From Fibrobacterota bacterium (GTDB lineage Bacteria > Fibrobacterota > Chitinivibrionia > Chitinivibrionales > Chitinispirillaceae), in contig JAEZKC010000059.1 of the NCBI GenBank assembly GCA_023436205.1, forward strand, positions 310,001 to 374,000: DNA of 64,000 bases. Reading direction: 5' to 3'. The notes beneath the pieces were generated by a model. It worked only from the letters and a program-made list of their open reading frames with translations, did not search any database and was not told the DNA's origin. How positions within the stretch are numbered: the first letter of the stretch is position 1; every line of letters begins with the position of its first letter. Positions 8,061 through 17,739 of this stretch are shown piece by piece. The position numbers and the translations under genes were made by a program.

Positions 8061-8100
8061 GATTTTAACTTTTTAACTAACCGATCTGGCGAACTATTCT

Positions 8101-9996
8101 ATGCAGCAGCTGCGAAAAACGATTGCCAATCCTTATCAGCCTCAAATCGCTACTCCCAGCGGAAAAGAGAAAATTCCCTTGGGATCGGGAGTGATTACCG
8201 GAATCTTAGGGCAGGGCGGAATGGCATCTGTTTATGAGATCTGGAATCCTCATCTTGAGATGCATAGAGCTGTTAAACTTGTGCACCCAAACTGCAGTGA
8301 AGACACTCTGAACCGCTTTGATACTGAGATTAAGATAACTGCAAAACTGCATCATCCAAATATCATTGAAATTCACGGTGTAGGTGCCTGGAACGGATTA
8401 CCATTCATTGAAATGGAAAAAATCGATGGCATCACTCAGGAAAAGCTCATTCTTGAGAGAGGAGCCATTCCCATTCCAGTTGCCTTGAGTATAGGGCTTA
8501 TGGTGGCCCGGGCACTGGAGTATGCACATAACCATGATTATCAGATTTATGAAAAGCAGTACCACGGTGTGATCCATCGAGATCTGAAACCAGGAAACAT
8601 CATGATCTGTACTGACGGTATTGTCAAGTTGATGGATTTCGGTATTGCCAGACCTACCGATGCCTCTTTCCATACGATAGACGGGACGGTGGTGGGAACA
8701 CTTCAGTATCTTTCCCCTGAACAGCTCGAGGGGAAGAATCTGGATGTGCGAACAGATATATACTCTTTTGGCGTCTGCATGTACGAAATGATTACTGGGC
8801 ATCTTGCGTTTCCAGAGCCCAATATTTCACGCCTGTTGTCAGATAAGGCGAAAAACCGTTTCCGGCCTCTTGATGAATACGACCTTAAAATACCCTCCAA
8901 GCTTGCCCAGTTGATTGAAAAATGCATGCAGCAGGACCCGAATCGTCGCCTCCCTGATGCCTCAAGACTCTGTGCGGAGCTTTCATTCATTCTGCACAAA
9001 TTCACTCATGAGATTCCTGAAAAGGTAGTGCTTAAATATCTTGAAAATCCTGAACCTAAACCTAACAGGGTTTTCCTTCGTTCCAGAAAATCTCGTGTGG
9101 CAATGAAAGTGGGTCAAATTTCACTTTTGTGCCTCATGGGAGTGCTTGCCTCGTATGTTGTTTACAGTTATTTACCTGCTTCTCCAGAATCGACAGAATC
9201 GGAAGAACCGGTAGTCTCTTCGGTTCCACAGGTTCAGACTACTATTTCTGAAAAAGCTGAACTGAAGCTAGATGCACAAGTCAATACAGCTACGGTTGCA
9301 AATGAAAAGCCCAATCCGGTTTCAAAGGAGACAGACGTTACCAAGCCTTTGATTAGAAGCACTGCAGCAAAAAAGGTGACAACCGAACCATCGCCTGCCA
9401 GTACTCCGCAGGTATCAAAAGCCACCACGCCGGCCCCCAGCCGCTCTCTTCTGGAAATTCTTAAAAACAAACATGGAACCGATAATCTGCTTGAAATCCT
9501 CAGTGCAGAAGTGAGGGAAGGAAATGGGGAGAATGCACTGAATATCTATAACGAGATGCCCGCAGATATGGCCAAAAGTAATCGGGCTCTTGTTCTTAAG
9601 GTACGCGCTCTTGATCTTTCTGGAAAGGGAGCCGCCCTTGCGACATTTCTAAACGGAACAAATGTGGATGAGGCAGAAATTTTAATTGCAAAAGCCAAAC
9701 TGGCAATTCGACAGGGAAAGACTCAACAGGCTTCAACTTTTCTTGACAGGGCATCGCGTTCTCCTGCTGAACTTCTTACATACGAGAAAACTTCCAGCGA
9801 AATCTTTTATTATAAGGCACTCTGTGCCACTGCGACGTTTGACGCTAACCCCGATGAAGCAAACTGGAAGGAGGCGCTTGGTGCGTGGTACTTGGTTAAG
9901 AAAGAGATGCGAAATGAACCAGGGCATCAGTATTTCCGCAAAGCTGAGAGTGAAACTGCCCGTATCGGGGAGAAATACAGGTCACTTCATGAATAA
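8101..9996 (+). CDS. Membrane-anchored Ser/Thr protein kinase with extracytoplasmic C-terminal region
   Basis: Hanks-type kinase of 631 residues. The kinase domain spans about 30-300: glycine loop GQGGMASVYE, ATP lysine K59 (RAVKL), catalytic loop HRDLKPGN with D161, DFG with D179, and GTLQYLSPEQLEG. A single membrane helix lies at about 337-358. A Ser/Thr/Pro/Ala-rich linker follows (about 360-455), then a helical TPR-like region to the end (LLEILSAEVREGNGENALNIY). The C-terminal part is predicted outside the cytoplasm. It overlaps the next gene by 8 nt, indicating translational coupling. No clear SD precedes the ATG at 8101. No partner phosphatase is in the window; the substrate is unknown. 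Confidence 0.92.
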   Translation: MQQLRKTIANPYQPQIATPSGKEKIPLGSGVITGILGQGGMASVYEIWNPHLEMHRAVKLVHPNCSEDTLNRFDTEIKITAKLHHPNIIEIHGVGAWNGLPFIEMEKIDGITQEKLILERGAIPIPVALSIGLMVARALEYAHNHDYQIYEKQYHGVIHRDLKPGNIMICTDGIVKLMDFGIARPTDASFHTIDGTVVGTLQYLSPEQLEGKNLDVRTDIYSFGVCMYEMITGHLAFPEPNISRLLSDKAKNRFRPLDEYDLKIPSKLAQLIEKCMQQDPNRRLPDASRLCAELSFILHKFTHEIPEKVVLKYLENPEPKPNRVFLRSRKSRVAMKVGQISLLCLMGVLASYVVYSYLPASPESTESEEPVVSSVPQVQTTISEKAELKLDAQVNTATVANEKPNPVSKETDVTKPLIRSTAAKKVTTEPSPASTPQVSKATTPAPSRSLLEILKNKHGTDNLLEILSAEVREGNGENALNIYNEMPADMAKSNRALVLKVRALDLSGKGAALATFLNGTNVDEAEILIAKAKLAIRQGKTQQASTFLDRASRSPAELLTYEKTSSEIFYYKALCATATFDANPDEANWKEALGAWYLVKKEMRNEPGHQYFRKAESETARIGEKYRSLHE

Positions 9997-10864
9997 AATA
10001 CTGTTCTGTTTTCTATTGATGGTGATCTTTCAATTCTTTGCACACGCTCAAGTCGATAGTGCAATTGTTAAATTTGATACCATTGCAGGCCCCCTTCCAT
10101 CTCTGGTTAAGGCGCAATCAAAACCCTATCTGGTAATCTCAAATGTCGAGGTAGGCCCGGATAAGATCGTCACCGTGGAACCTGGTGTGGTTTTTCTGTT
10201 TCGCAATTTTACCGGACTTCATGTTAGAGGCAAGTTGATAGCTTTGGGAACAAAGGATAAACCGATCGTTTTTACTTCAGAGAATGATCGTGCTTTTAAT
10301 CCTGGCTCAAAAAGAGAAGCAAATCCGTATGACTGGGATGGCGTTTACCTTAACGCCGATGCAATTGGATCGCAATTTTCTTTCTGTAAATTAAAGTATT
10401 CTGTTTACGCTCTAAACTCCGAAACAAAATTCATCCGAATCCAGCCTATGCTTCTGCAGGATAACGGTAAGGAATTTGTCACAATTGAAAACATAGAGCA
10501 TACAGCAAGCGAAGGACCGTTCAGTTATGTTCTGGAAAGAAAAGATGTCCTTGCAGATGGCGTACCCATAGATCTTTTCAAGGATCCCCTGGCAGTAAAG
10601 CGAAACACTATTCGTTATGTATCTGTGGCACTCTTTGCCGCATCGGCAGCAGCTAGCGGTTATTTCGGTTACGAAGCTTATAGCGCAAATCAGAATCTAA
10701 TCAGCCGAAGCGATACTACTTTTGCCAATTTGAACAATCCCAATGGTACAAAGGATTGGCAAAGTATAAGAGATCAAAAGTGGCGCAATATCACATATTT
10801 AAGTGCAAGCACTGTACTGTCACTGCTTGCGTCTACCGGATTTTACTGGACTTTTACGTTCTGA
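9989..10864 (+). CDS. Secreted beta-helix-like protein with C-terminal membrane hairpin
   Basis: 291 residues starting at an ATG inside the end of the kinase gene (8-nt overlap). A clear signal peptide runs 1-22 (cleavage after AHA). The middle matches a right-handed beta-helix start seen in secreted proteins: VTVEPGVVFLF, GLHVRGKLIALGTKDKPIVF, TSENDRAF, YDWDGVY. The C-terminus has two hydrophobic helices (VSVALFAASAAASGYFGY and YLSASTVLSLLASTGFYW) separated by about 40 polar residues, ending in FTF. No catalytic motif was recognised. It sits between the kinase and a giant lipoprotein, so a shared envelope role is inferred. Confidence 0.75.
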   Translation: MNKILFCFLLMVIFQFFAHAQVDSAIVKFDTIAGPLPSLVKAQSKPYLVISNVEVGPDKIVTVEPGVVFLFRNFTGLHVRGKLIALGTKDKPIVFTSENDRAFNPGSKREANPYDWDGVYLNADAIGSQFSFCKLKYSVYALNSETKFIRIQPMLLQDNGKEFVTIENIEHTASEGPFSYVLERKDVLADGVPIDLFKDPLAVKRNTIRYVSVALFAASAAASGYFGYEAYSANQNLISRSDTTFANLNNPNGTKDWQSIRDQKWRNITYLSASTVLSLLASTGFYWTFTF

Positions 10865-10877
10865 TGAGGAGCATCCG

Positions 10878-13800
10878 ATGAGAAAATTGGCCTGGTTGTC
10901 AGGATTTCTTTGGTTTCTGATGTTCTGCTCCGACCCGAGCAATCCCTTTTCCAATCATCTCAATGCCAAAGTGCTTATCAGAGAAGCGACTTTCAGAACT
11001 GATGTTCCGTTGGATACCGTGCCCATCTTCACTACTCAGGAAGTGGTGCTGGCCAGTACGGTGCAGGAGCTGCTTGATTCATTCTCGGTAACTTGTGAAG
11101 GAAATCGGTATTGGACTGATTCCACAATTCGAAATCCAGGTTCCGAGTTCCACTCTTTCAGGTTTTCATTTGCCAAACCTGGCGAACACAAAATCACAAT
11201 TGTAGCCTATCGCTCAAACAGAGAAAAGCCGACACAGGTGCTCCGTCTTGTTGCTGTAAACCCACTTTCTCAATCAGATCTGCCCGCCTGTGATTACAAA
11301 GACTCGGTGGTGCTTTCAACACCTTCTGTGGGGGATAAAGAGGGAATTATTTATAACTGGCGATTTGGTAAGGGGAAGGAAATAGTCCGTTCCTTTTCTC
11401 CTGTTTGTACAGTTTTGGTTTCAGATGCTAATAATATTGAAAATATTGGTTCTCTTTGGGTTACAGACGGGAAAAACTCATCTGATTCAGTTTCCTTCAC
11501 CTACTTTTTTTACGACAGTCTTCCTCCAGTAATTCTGTGTCTTAATGATCTTTACGATTCCACACTTAATACTATTACTACTCCGGATTCTGTTTTCAGT
11601 CTTAAGCTCCTGGTTTCTGACAGAGGTAGCAGGGCCGTTGCCTCTATTACTTTCAATGGGGAGAAAGAAACCTACGAACTTTCCAACATTTACACGAAAA
11701 TCTTTAATGGCATGCATAATTACCCGAAGAGTAGTCCTTTACGTGTAATAGTAAGAGCTATCGACAACTTTGAATCGATGAATGAAGCAATCGACACCTT
11801 TTATGTGGTGTATGATTCGACAGCTCAAAACCCGGGTCGGACTGTTTTGGAGATTACCAGTATTTCCGGTGATACAGTATCCTCCAACCGCAATGATTTC
11901 AGCATTTTCGGAACAGCAAAGAACTCTGCTGGAAGAACAATGCTTCTCAAGGCTCAGTTAAACAGTTTACTGCTTAGGGATACTGTCATAACCGGGGGTG
12001 AAGGAGTTTGGAATTGGAAACTGTCTCTTCAGAATGGCTTTAACGTATTTAAGATAAATGTTCTGGACACTGCAGGTGTTATTCTAAAGACCCAGTCTGT
12101 AACTATCTTTTTTGATCCCAGCTACGCTGACAACAGTCCTCCGGTGATTTTTTCACTGGAGGTGAACAATACGGCTGTAACAGCTCAGATGAGTAAAATT
12201 GTAAATGTTTCAGCTGATTCAGCCAGGATAAAAATCACTGCTTTTGATGAGGGTAGTGGTATTTCAAATGTCTTAGTTAATGGTATTAAGATAACTAACC
12301 CATATTCCGGGTATTTATGGCAGACTACGATAAGAAATCTTAAAACTAAAGCAAATCCGATAATAATCTCTGTTTCAGATGCAGAAGGAAACAGTATTCA
12401 GGATACTATCATTCTTAATTTCAACAGAGTTCCCAATGTTGCAAATTCCCTCTCTTTACCTTTTGTCATACGTATAGATTCGGTGTATACTGATAATATT
12501 CTCACCTATGATGCTGATGGTGACTCAGTGAGAATTATTCCTGAACATCTTCCGCAAGGAATGACCTTGTCATCGGAAGGGAAAATCACCTGGGATGGAA
12601 GTTCTGCTATAATTGGAAGAGACACTCTGAAAATAAAGTTGTTCGACAACAGCGAATTTAGTAAACTTTATTCATGGCCGTTTCTTATTGTTGATCCGGC
12701 GACTCTGCTTCCCAAAGTGGATTTTGCGGATATTCAATTTCCCCAGTTTCTGCAGGCTGGAAAGGATGTTCTCAAATTAAAAACGGCGGTGAAGACTGGA
12801 ACAGGGGAGGCCCCCTTTCTCTTCTCTGCTCGCCTCCTCTCTCCTGATACTGTTCTTTTTACCGATTCGCAGGTCGACAGTATGGAATGGAAACCTTTAC
12901 CGAATGATACCGGTACCACTTACATACTGCTGAGCGTTAAGGATAATCTACTGAATACCGATACTCTTTACCGCAGCATTCCTGTAGTTCCCAAAAACCA
13001 AAGCTACTGCAGTGTGAAGAAGGTGATTCCTCCCGAATACAAGGTTGATGATGGTTCCATTGTAGATATGAGATCGGCTGTTGATCCTGTTGTAATTGGT
13101 TTTCAAATCATAGACAGTGATCATCCGCTTACGGAACGCTATACAGTCACCATGGAATTTGATGGTAAAACAACCATTTTTGATGCAGACAGCATGAGTT
13201 TCAATCTCACGGTGAAACCCTCTTTCGTAAAAACCAGCGACACCATAAAGGTCAAAGTTGTTGACAATACGATGCGTCCTTATCCGGAAAAAGCTGCTGT
13301 ACTTACAATACCAGTTCTTTACATGTGGACGGAAAATCCAGAAACATCATATTTAAGGCTGGCCTATACGCCTCAGACCATTGTTTCCACATCTTCAGGA
13401 GGAAATATTCATCGCTGGTTTAGCGAAGAAGAAACGGATACTCTTGAACCGGGAGTTCAATTTACAGGTTACCAGCAGCAGATTGAGCTCCGGCCTATTC
13501 TACTCAGAGGTGCCCTTAACGGATACGATGTGGGAAGGTACAGAGACAATGCATATCTCAGAAGTAGATTTGGCTCCGGTCAGCTGATGGGTGCTGGCTT
13601 CACAGTATTTGTCGTGGCCATGTCCAACAACAACGAATCACAGGATGTAATGGCTCTGGTGGGTTCCTCGGACAATTTCGGTTCGGGCGTAGCTCTGGGG
13701 CTAACTGGCAGTGGTCGGATGTGTATTGCCAACAGGTATGGTGATGTTACAAACGTGGATAGTTGTACTATCAGCGCTCAGAATGGTAAATGGAACGTGT

Positions 13801-14060
13801 TTTCTTATCGCTCAGCTGGTATTTCTAACGGTAACTTGAATGTAGATGTCAGAATGAGTGGCACTCAGTCCTGTGGTCTTACTCTGCCCAATATAGTTCC
13901 TTCAGCATATCTTATTATTGGGTCAAACAGCAGAAATGGTTTTTCAATGCTCTGGAGAGGAGATATTGCGGAGGTACTCATCTATAATGAAGATCTACCA
14001 GACAGCTCGTGGGTAAATGTGGAACGGTATCTTATGCAGAAATACAATCTGTTGAGGTGA
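10878..14060 (+). CDS. Giant multi-domain lipoprotein with Ig-like repeats and a C-terminal LamG-like domain
   Basis: 1060 residues. The ATG at 10878 follows GAGGAGC. The N-terminus MRKLAWLSGFLWFLMFCSD has a lipobox (LMFC), so it is probably anchored to the outer membrane. It contains several Ig/cadherin-like beta modules, for example DSLPPVILCLND, DNSPPVIFSLEVNN, and a putative Ig domain with YDADGDSVRIIPEHLPQGM. The last 160 residues look like a LamG / concanavalin-type sandwich (FTVFVVAMSNNNESQ, WRGDIAEVLIYNEDLP), often carbohydrate- or protein-binding. It is the last gene of the kinase operon, 13 nt after the beta-helix gene. The binding partner is unknown. Confidence 0.78.
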   Translation: MRKLAWLSGFLWFLMFCSDPSNPFSNHLNAKVLIREATFRTDVPLDTVPIFTTQEVVLASTVQELLDSFSVTCEGNRYWTDSTIRNPGSEFHSFRFSFAKPGEHKITIVAYRSNREKPTQVLRLVAVNPLSQSDLPACDYKDSVVLSTPSVGDKEGIIYNWRFGKGKEIVRSFSPVCTVLVSDANNIENIGSLWVTDGKNSSDSVSFTYFFYDSLPPVILCLNDLYDSTLNTITTPDSVFSLKLLVSDRGSRAVASITFNGEKETYELSNIYTKIFNGMHNYPKSSPLRVIVRAIDNFESMNEAIDTFYVVYDSTAQNPGRTVLEITSISGDTVSSNRNDFSIFGTAKNSAGRTMLLKAQLNSLLLRDTVITGGEGVWNWKLSLQNGFNVFKINVLDTAGVILKTQSVTIFFDPSYADNSPPVIFSLEVNNTAVTAQMSKIVNVSADSARIKITAFDEGSGISNVLVNGIKITNPYSGYLWQTTIRNLKTKANPIIISVSDAEGNSIQDTIILNFNRVPNVANSLSLPFVIRIDSVYTDNILTYDADGDSVRIIPEHLPQGMTLSSEGKITWDGSSAIIGRDTLKIKLFDNSEFSKLYSWPFLIVDPATLLPKVDFADIQFPQFLQAGKDVLKLKTAVKTGTGEAPFLFSARLLSPDTVLFTDSQVDSMEWKPLPNDTGTTYILLSVKDNLLNTDTLYRSIPVVPKNQSYCSVKKVIPPEYKVDDGSIVDMRSAVDPVVIGFQIIDSDHPLTERYTVTMEFDGKTTIFDADSMSFNLTVKPSFVKTSDTIKVKVVDNTMRPYPEKAAVLTIPVLYMWTENPETSYLRLAYTPQTIVSTSSGGNIHRWFSEEETDTLEPGVQFTGYQQQIELRPILLRGALNGYDVGRYRDNAYLRSRFGSGQLMGAGFTVFVVAMSNNNESQDVMALVGSSDNFGSGVALGLTGSGRMCIANRYGDVTNVDSCTISAQNGKWNVFSYRSAGISNGNLNVDVRMSGTQSCGLTLPNIVPSAYLIIGSNSRNGFSMLWRGDIAEVLIYNEDLPDSSWVNVERYLMQKYNLLR

Positions 14061-14065
14061 TTGTC

Positions 14066-14102
14066 AGCGTTCGCAAATTCCGGTTTGGAATTTACGAACG
14101 CT
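14066..14102. terminator. Convergent intergenic hairpin
   Basis: 16-bp arms AGCGTTCGCAAATTCC / GGAATTTACGAACGCT with one mismatch and a 5-nt loop. It lies between the lipoprotein stop and the convergent greA stop. No T-tract follows on either strand, so it is not a classical intrinsic terminator; it may block or stabilise both transcripts. Confidence 0.5.
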
Positions 14103-14110
14103 AACGCATG

Positions 14111-14581
14111 TCATCTGGAGATCTTTTTAATTTCGTACTTCATTACACCTCTGGGTGCTTTCACCTCCACCAGGTCACCTTCTGTGTGCCCTAAAAGCGC
14201 AACAGCCACAGGAGAGTTGATTGAAATCTTACCCGCTGCTGCATCTGCTTCTTCAGATCCGGTGATTTCATATTCGATCTCCTCCTCATAAGCAAAATCC
14301 CATAAGGTCACCTTTGTGCCAATCACCACTTTGTCGGTAGCAATGTTATCTGTGTTGATTATTTCTGCTGTAGTGATCTTTTCCTGAAGCTCAGCAATGC
14401 GAATCTCGTTCATCTGGAGTGCATGTTTGGCCGCTTCGTATTCAGCATTTTCTCTCAGATCGCCGAAAGAGCGGGCATGGTCCAATTGCTGAGCAATTTC
14501 CCGTCTTCTTGTGGTTTGAAGGAATTCCAAATCAGCAACAAGCTTTTCATAACCATCTCTAGTAAGGTAAGTTTTTGGCAT
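14111..14581 (-). CDS. greA: Transcription elongation factor GreA
   Basis: Rescues backtracked RNA polymerase by stimulating transcript cleavage through the secondary channel. It has 156 residues, family size about 158. The N-terminal coiled coil includes LTRDGYEKL and GDLRENAEYEAAK with the acidic tip region. The C-terminal FKBP-like domain includes SPVAVALLGHTEGD and GVMKYEI. The ATG at 14581 lies 9 nt after GGAGG and matches the usual MPKTYLT start; an upstream in-frame ATG at 14659 adds an atypical extension. Confidence 0.97.
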   Translation of the reverse strand: MPKTYLTRDGYEKLVADLEFLQTTRRREIAQQLDHARSFGDLRENAEYEAAKHALQMNEIRIAELQEKITTAEIINTDNIATDKVVIGTKVTLWDFAYEEEIEYEITGSEEADAAAGKISINSPVAVALLGHTEGDLVEVKAPRGVMKYEIKKISR

Positions 14582-14707
14582 GGTAGTGTACCTCCATACT
14601 GTCGTACAAAAAATAAAAAAGGCCTGACCTCGCCGTTTTGCAGCGAGAATTAGAGCCACAAATTAAATTAGGAATATATAAGCAAATCTACATCAGGAAA
14701 ATGAATA

Positions 14708-15523
14708 ATGCCACAACAAAGTTTTGAAAAACACAAGGAGAAGAAAAGTCAACTTACCAATCTTTTAGGAGAGTTTTCTTCGGCTGCAATCGCCTTTTCT
14801 GCAGGGGTTGACAGCACATTCCTGGCCGCAATGGCTCGAGAGGTTCTTCCGGAAAAACTTCTTTTAATCACTGTATCATCAGCATTGTTTCCCGCTGAAG
14901 AACTGGAGAGCTCAATTAAATTGGCAGCGGACCTCGATTTACCTCAGATGATTATCGAATTGGATGTGTTAAATATTGAGGGGTTTTCGAAGAATACCTC
15001 AGAACGCTGCTACTTCTGTAAAAAACAACTTTTTACAGAAATTCTCAAAGCTGCCGGAAAAAACGGTTTTAAGACTGTTTTAGAAGGTACAAACAGTGAT
15101 GATCTTCAAGATTATCGTCCTGGTCGAAAAGCTTTGTTTGAACTTGGGATTTGTTCTCCGCTTGCAGAAGTCGGGCTTTCCAAAAAAGAGATCAGGTTCC
15201 TTTCCATTGATATGAAGCTGGAAACTAGTGATAAACCATCAATGGCGTGTTTGGCTTCACGAATAGCTTATGGTGAGGAAATAACAGTAGAGAAGCTGAG
15301 AAAAATAGAGGAAAGTGAAAGGAAATTGCGCATTTTGGGCCTGAAGCAATGTAGAGTCCGCTGTCATGGGGATATTGCCAGGATCGAGGTTGCCGGTGAG
15401 GAGATGGAGTACGCCTGGCGTTGCAGATCAGAACTGCTTCAAATTTGCAAAGAAGCCGGATTCATCTATGTGTCTTTGGATCTTCATGGTTACAGGACCG
15501 GAGCTATGAATGAGATTTTGTAA
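14708..15523 (+). CDS. larE: LarE-type ATP-dependent sacrificial sulfur transferase
   Basis: LarE adenylates and sulfurates the pyridinium dicarboxylate precursor of the nickel-pincer nucleotide cofactor, first known from lactate racemase. It has 271 residues. The PP-loop is AFSAGVDSTFLAA. ERCYFCKKQLF, EGTNSDDLQDYRPGRKA and MACLASRIAYGEEIT match the family; the cysteine in ACLASR is the position that donates sulfur in the lactobacillus enzyme. A CxxC (CYFC) adds two more cysteines. No larA, larB or larC lies within the window. An AGGAA precedes the ATG. A different PP-loop sulfurtransferase role cannot be excluded. Confidence 0.85.
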   Translation: MPQQSFEKHKEKKSQLTNLLGEFSSAAIAFSAGVDSTFLAAMAREVLPEKLLLITVSSALFPAEELESSIKLAADLDLPQMIIELDVLNIEGFSKNTSERCYFCKKQLFTEILKAAGKNGFKTVLEGTNSDDLQDYRPGRKALFELGICSPLAEVGLSKKEIRFLSIDMKLETSDKPSMACLASRIAYGEEITVEKLRKIEESERKLRILGLKQCRVRCHGDIARIEVAGEEMEYAWRCRSELLQICKEAGFIYVSLDLHGYRTGAMNEIL

Positions 15524-15682
15524 CATACATCTACCCGTGTGATACTTTTTGGGTCAAAATAAAGTTGTCCATTTATCGCAATGTGCGGTTGTGCAGGAAT
15601 ATTTAACTATTCCTTATGCTACATACAAATATTACTTTTGATGCTCATGTTTTCGATACCAATTCCTAAGGAGCTCACAGTT

Positions 15683-17359
15683 ATGGCTGAAAAATTTGTT
15701 TATTATATGAGTCGACTCACCAAGGTTTATCCTCCCAGAAAAGAGATTCTGAAAGACATTTCTCTGTCATTTTACTATGGTGCAAAGATCGGCATTATTG
15801 GTGTAAACGGTTCCGGAAAAAGCACACTTATGAAAATTATGGCTGGGCTCGACAAGGAGTTTCAGGGTGAGGCCTGGTTAGAGCAGGGGAGAACGGTTGG
15901 TTATCTGCCGCAGGAACCTGTCTTGGATGAAAGCTTGGATGTGAAAGGTAATGTGGAACTCGCCGTAAGGAGCACTCGTCAGTTGCTAGAGGAGTTTGAT
16001 GAGGTGAGTGCTAAATTCGGTGAAGAGATGAGTGATGAGGAGATGGATAAGCTGCTGGATCGTCAGGCAAAACTGCAGGACAAAATTGATGCCTGCGACG
16101 CTTGGGATCTGGATCGGCAGCTGGAGATAGCGATGGATGCCTTGAGGCTTCCACCGGGGGATGCGATGGTGAGCACACTGTCCGGCGGAGAGAGAAGACG
16201 AGTGGCACTTTGCAAGCTTTTACTCGAAAAACCAGATCTTCTTCTACTTGACGAACCAACAAACCATCTCGATGCCGAATCGGTTGCCTGGCTGGAAAGA
16301 CATCTTAAGGAATATGCCGGGTCGGTTATTCTGGTGACTCACGATCGTTACTTTCTCGATAATGTTGTGGAATGGATTCTTGAGCTTGATCGCGGCAGAG
16401 GCATTCCATGGAAAGCCAACTATGCATCGTGGCTTGAACAGAGAACACAACGTATGGCTCAGGAGGAGAGGGAAGAGAGTGTACGTCAGAGGAGGCTTAA
16501 GCATGAGCTTGAGTGGGTGCACATGTCGCAGAAAGCACGTCAATCCAAGGGTAAAGCCAGACTTAATGCTTACGAGGAGCTTAGGGCGCTGGAGTCACCG
16601 GATAAGGTCACCACAGCAAGTATTATAATCCCTCATGGCCCCAGGCTTGGTAATACTGTGATCGCGGCAGAGAATCTTACCAAAGCGTATGGGGACAAAC
16701 TGCTTTTTGAAAACCTCAGTTTTACTCTTCCTCGATCAGGGATTGTGGGGGTCATCGGAGCAAACGGTTCCGGCAAAAGCACATTGCTCAAAATCATTAC
16801 CGGACAGGAAAAACCGGACAGTGGTGCACTTACAATCGGTGAGACAGTGGAACTGTCTTATGTTAATCAGGCACGCGATGCTCTTGATGGAGAAAAGACA
16901 GTGTTTGAGGAGATTACCCGAGGAAGGGACACAATACAGCTTGGCAAGTTTGAAGTTAACTCACGTGCCTATGTCGGTAAGTTCAACTTTTCAGGTGCTG
17001 ATCAACAGAAGCTTGTAAAAGAGCTTTCAGGTGGTGAGAGGAATCGGGTTCACATGGCGAAGCTCCTTCAGTCTGGAGGAAATGTGCTACTTCTGGATGA
17101 ACCCACAAATGACCTGGATGTGGAAACACTTCAAGCTCTGGAACAGGCAATCAGCGATTTCAGCGGCTGTGCGGTGATTGTCAGCCATGACCGCTGGTTT
17201 CTGGACAGGGTTGCGACGCACATTCTTGCTTTTGAGGGAAACAGCTCTGTTTACTACCATGAAGGTAACTATGCAGATTATGAGGAGAAAAAGCATCAGA
17301 GGCTCGGGACTGATGCAGATCAGCCACATCGAATCAAATATAAGCCATTGCAGAGATAA
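15683..17359 (+). CDS. ettA: Energy-dependent translational throttle protein EttA (ABC-F)
   Basis: Soluble tandem ATPase of the ABC-F family that binds the ribosomal E site and gates entry into elongation according to ATP/ADP. It has 558 residues, close to E. coli EttA. Two nucleotide domains are present. Walker A: GVNGSGKST and GANGSGKST. Signatures: LSGGERRRVALCK and LSGGERNRVHMAK. Walker B: LLLDEPTNHLD and LLLDEPTNDLD. The N-terminus (MAEKFVYYMSRLTKVYPP, then EILKDI) is characteristic. The start is the ATG at 15683 after AAGGAGC; an upstream in-frame ATG at 15581 adds an unrelated hydrophobic stretch. Confidence 0.96.
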   Translation: MAEKFVYYMSRLTKVYPPRKEILKDISLSFYYGAKIGIIGVNGSGKSTLMKIMAGLDKEFQGEAWLEQGRTVGYLPQEPVLDESLDVKGNVELAVRSTRQLLEEFDEVSAKFGEEMSDEEMDKLLDRQAKLQDKIDACDAWDLDRQLEIAMDALRLPPGDAMVSTLSGGERRRVALCKLLLEKPDLLLLDEPTNHLDAESVAWLERHLKEYAGSVILVTHDRYFLDNVVEWILELDRGRGIPWKANYASWLEQRTQRMAQEEREESVRQRRLKHELEWVHMSQKARQSKGKARLNAYEELRALESPDKVTTASIIIPHGPRLGNTVIAAENLTKAYGDKLLFENLSFTLPRSGIVGVIGANGSGKSTLLKIITGQEKPDSGALTIGETVELSYVNQARDALDGEKTVFEEITRGRDTIQLGKFEVNSRAYVGKFNFSGADQQKLVKELSGGERNRVHMAKLLQSGGNVLLLDEPTNDLDVETLQALEQAISDFSGCAVIVSHDRWFLDRVATHILAFEGNSSVYYHEGNYADYEEKKHQRLGTDADQPHRIKYKPLQR

Positions 17360-17419
17360 CCGGGAGTTTTGGGGGGAAGGCGAGTTGGTGTGACTCGTCC
17401 TTACCCTGTAGAAACAAGA

Positions 17420-17446
17420 AAGGCCGGAAAGACTTCTTCCGGCCTT
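17420..17446. terminator. Terminator between ettA and the cold-shock gene
   Basis: Perfect 10-bp inverted repeat AAGGCCGGAA / TTCCGGCCTT with a 7-nt loop, between convergent genes. It is followed by CATTTTAT on the plus strand and TCTTGTTTC on the minus strand, so it probably works both ways. Confidence 0.7.
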
Positions 17447-17470
17447 CATTTTATGCAAGATCCTGATATA

Positions 17471-17674
17471 TTACACTGGAGTTACGTTCTGAGCATTGGG
17501 ACCTTTTGCACCATCAACAACTTCAAACTGTACTTTCTGGCCCTCTTCCAGCTTTCTGAAACCTGAAGTCTGGATGGCAGAGAAATGTACGAACACATCA
17601 CGGGAACCGTCATCGGGTGAAATGAAACCAAAACCCTTGGCCTCATTGAACCACTTTACAACACCTGTAGGCAT
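17471..17674 (-). CDS. csp: Cold-shock-domain protein
   Basis: Single-strand nucleic-acid chaperone of 67 residues, the normal size. RNP1 is KGFGFIS and RNP2 is VFVHFSAI; the start MPTGVVKWFNEAKG is typical of CspA-like proteins. The ATG at 17674 follows AAGAGG. Paralogue class (cold-induced or constitutive) cannot be told from the sequence. It converges on ettA. Confidence 0.97.
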   Translation of the reverse strand: MPTGVVKWFNEAKGFGFISPDDGSRDVFVHFSAIQTSGFRKLEEGQKVQFEVVDGAKGPNAQNVTPV

Positions 17675-17739
17675 ACAGCGAAACCTCTTCTGAAAAAATG
17701 AAACATACCGGTGGTTTACCGGAGTAACAGACAGAATAC

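Noticed and set aside
11545..11748. Short ORF inside the giant lipoprotein gene
   Set aside because: Shadow of the lipoprotein gene in another frame; composition without independent features.
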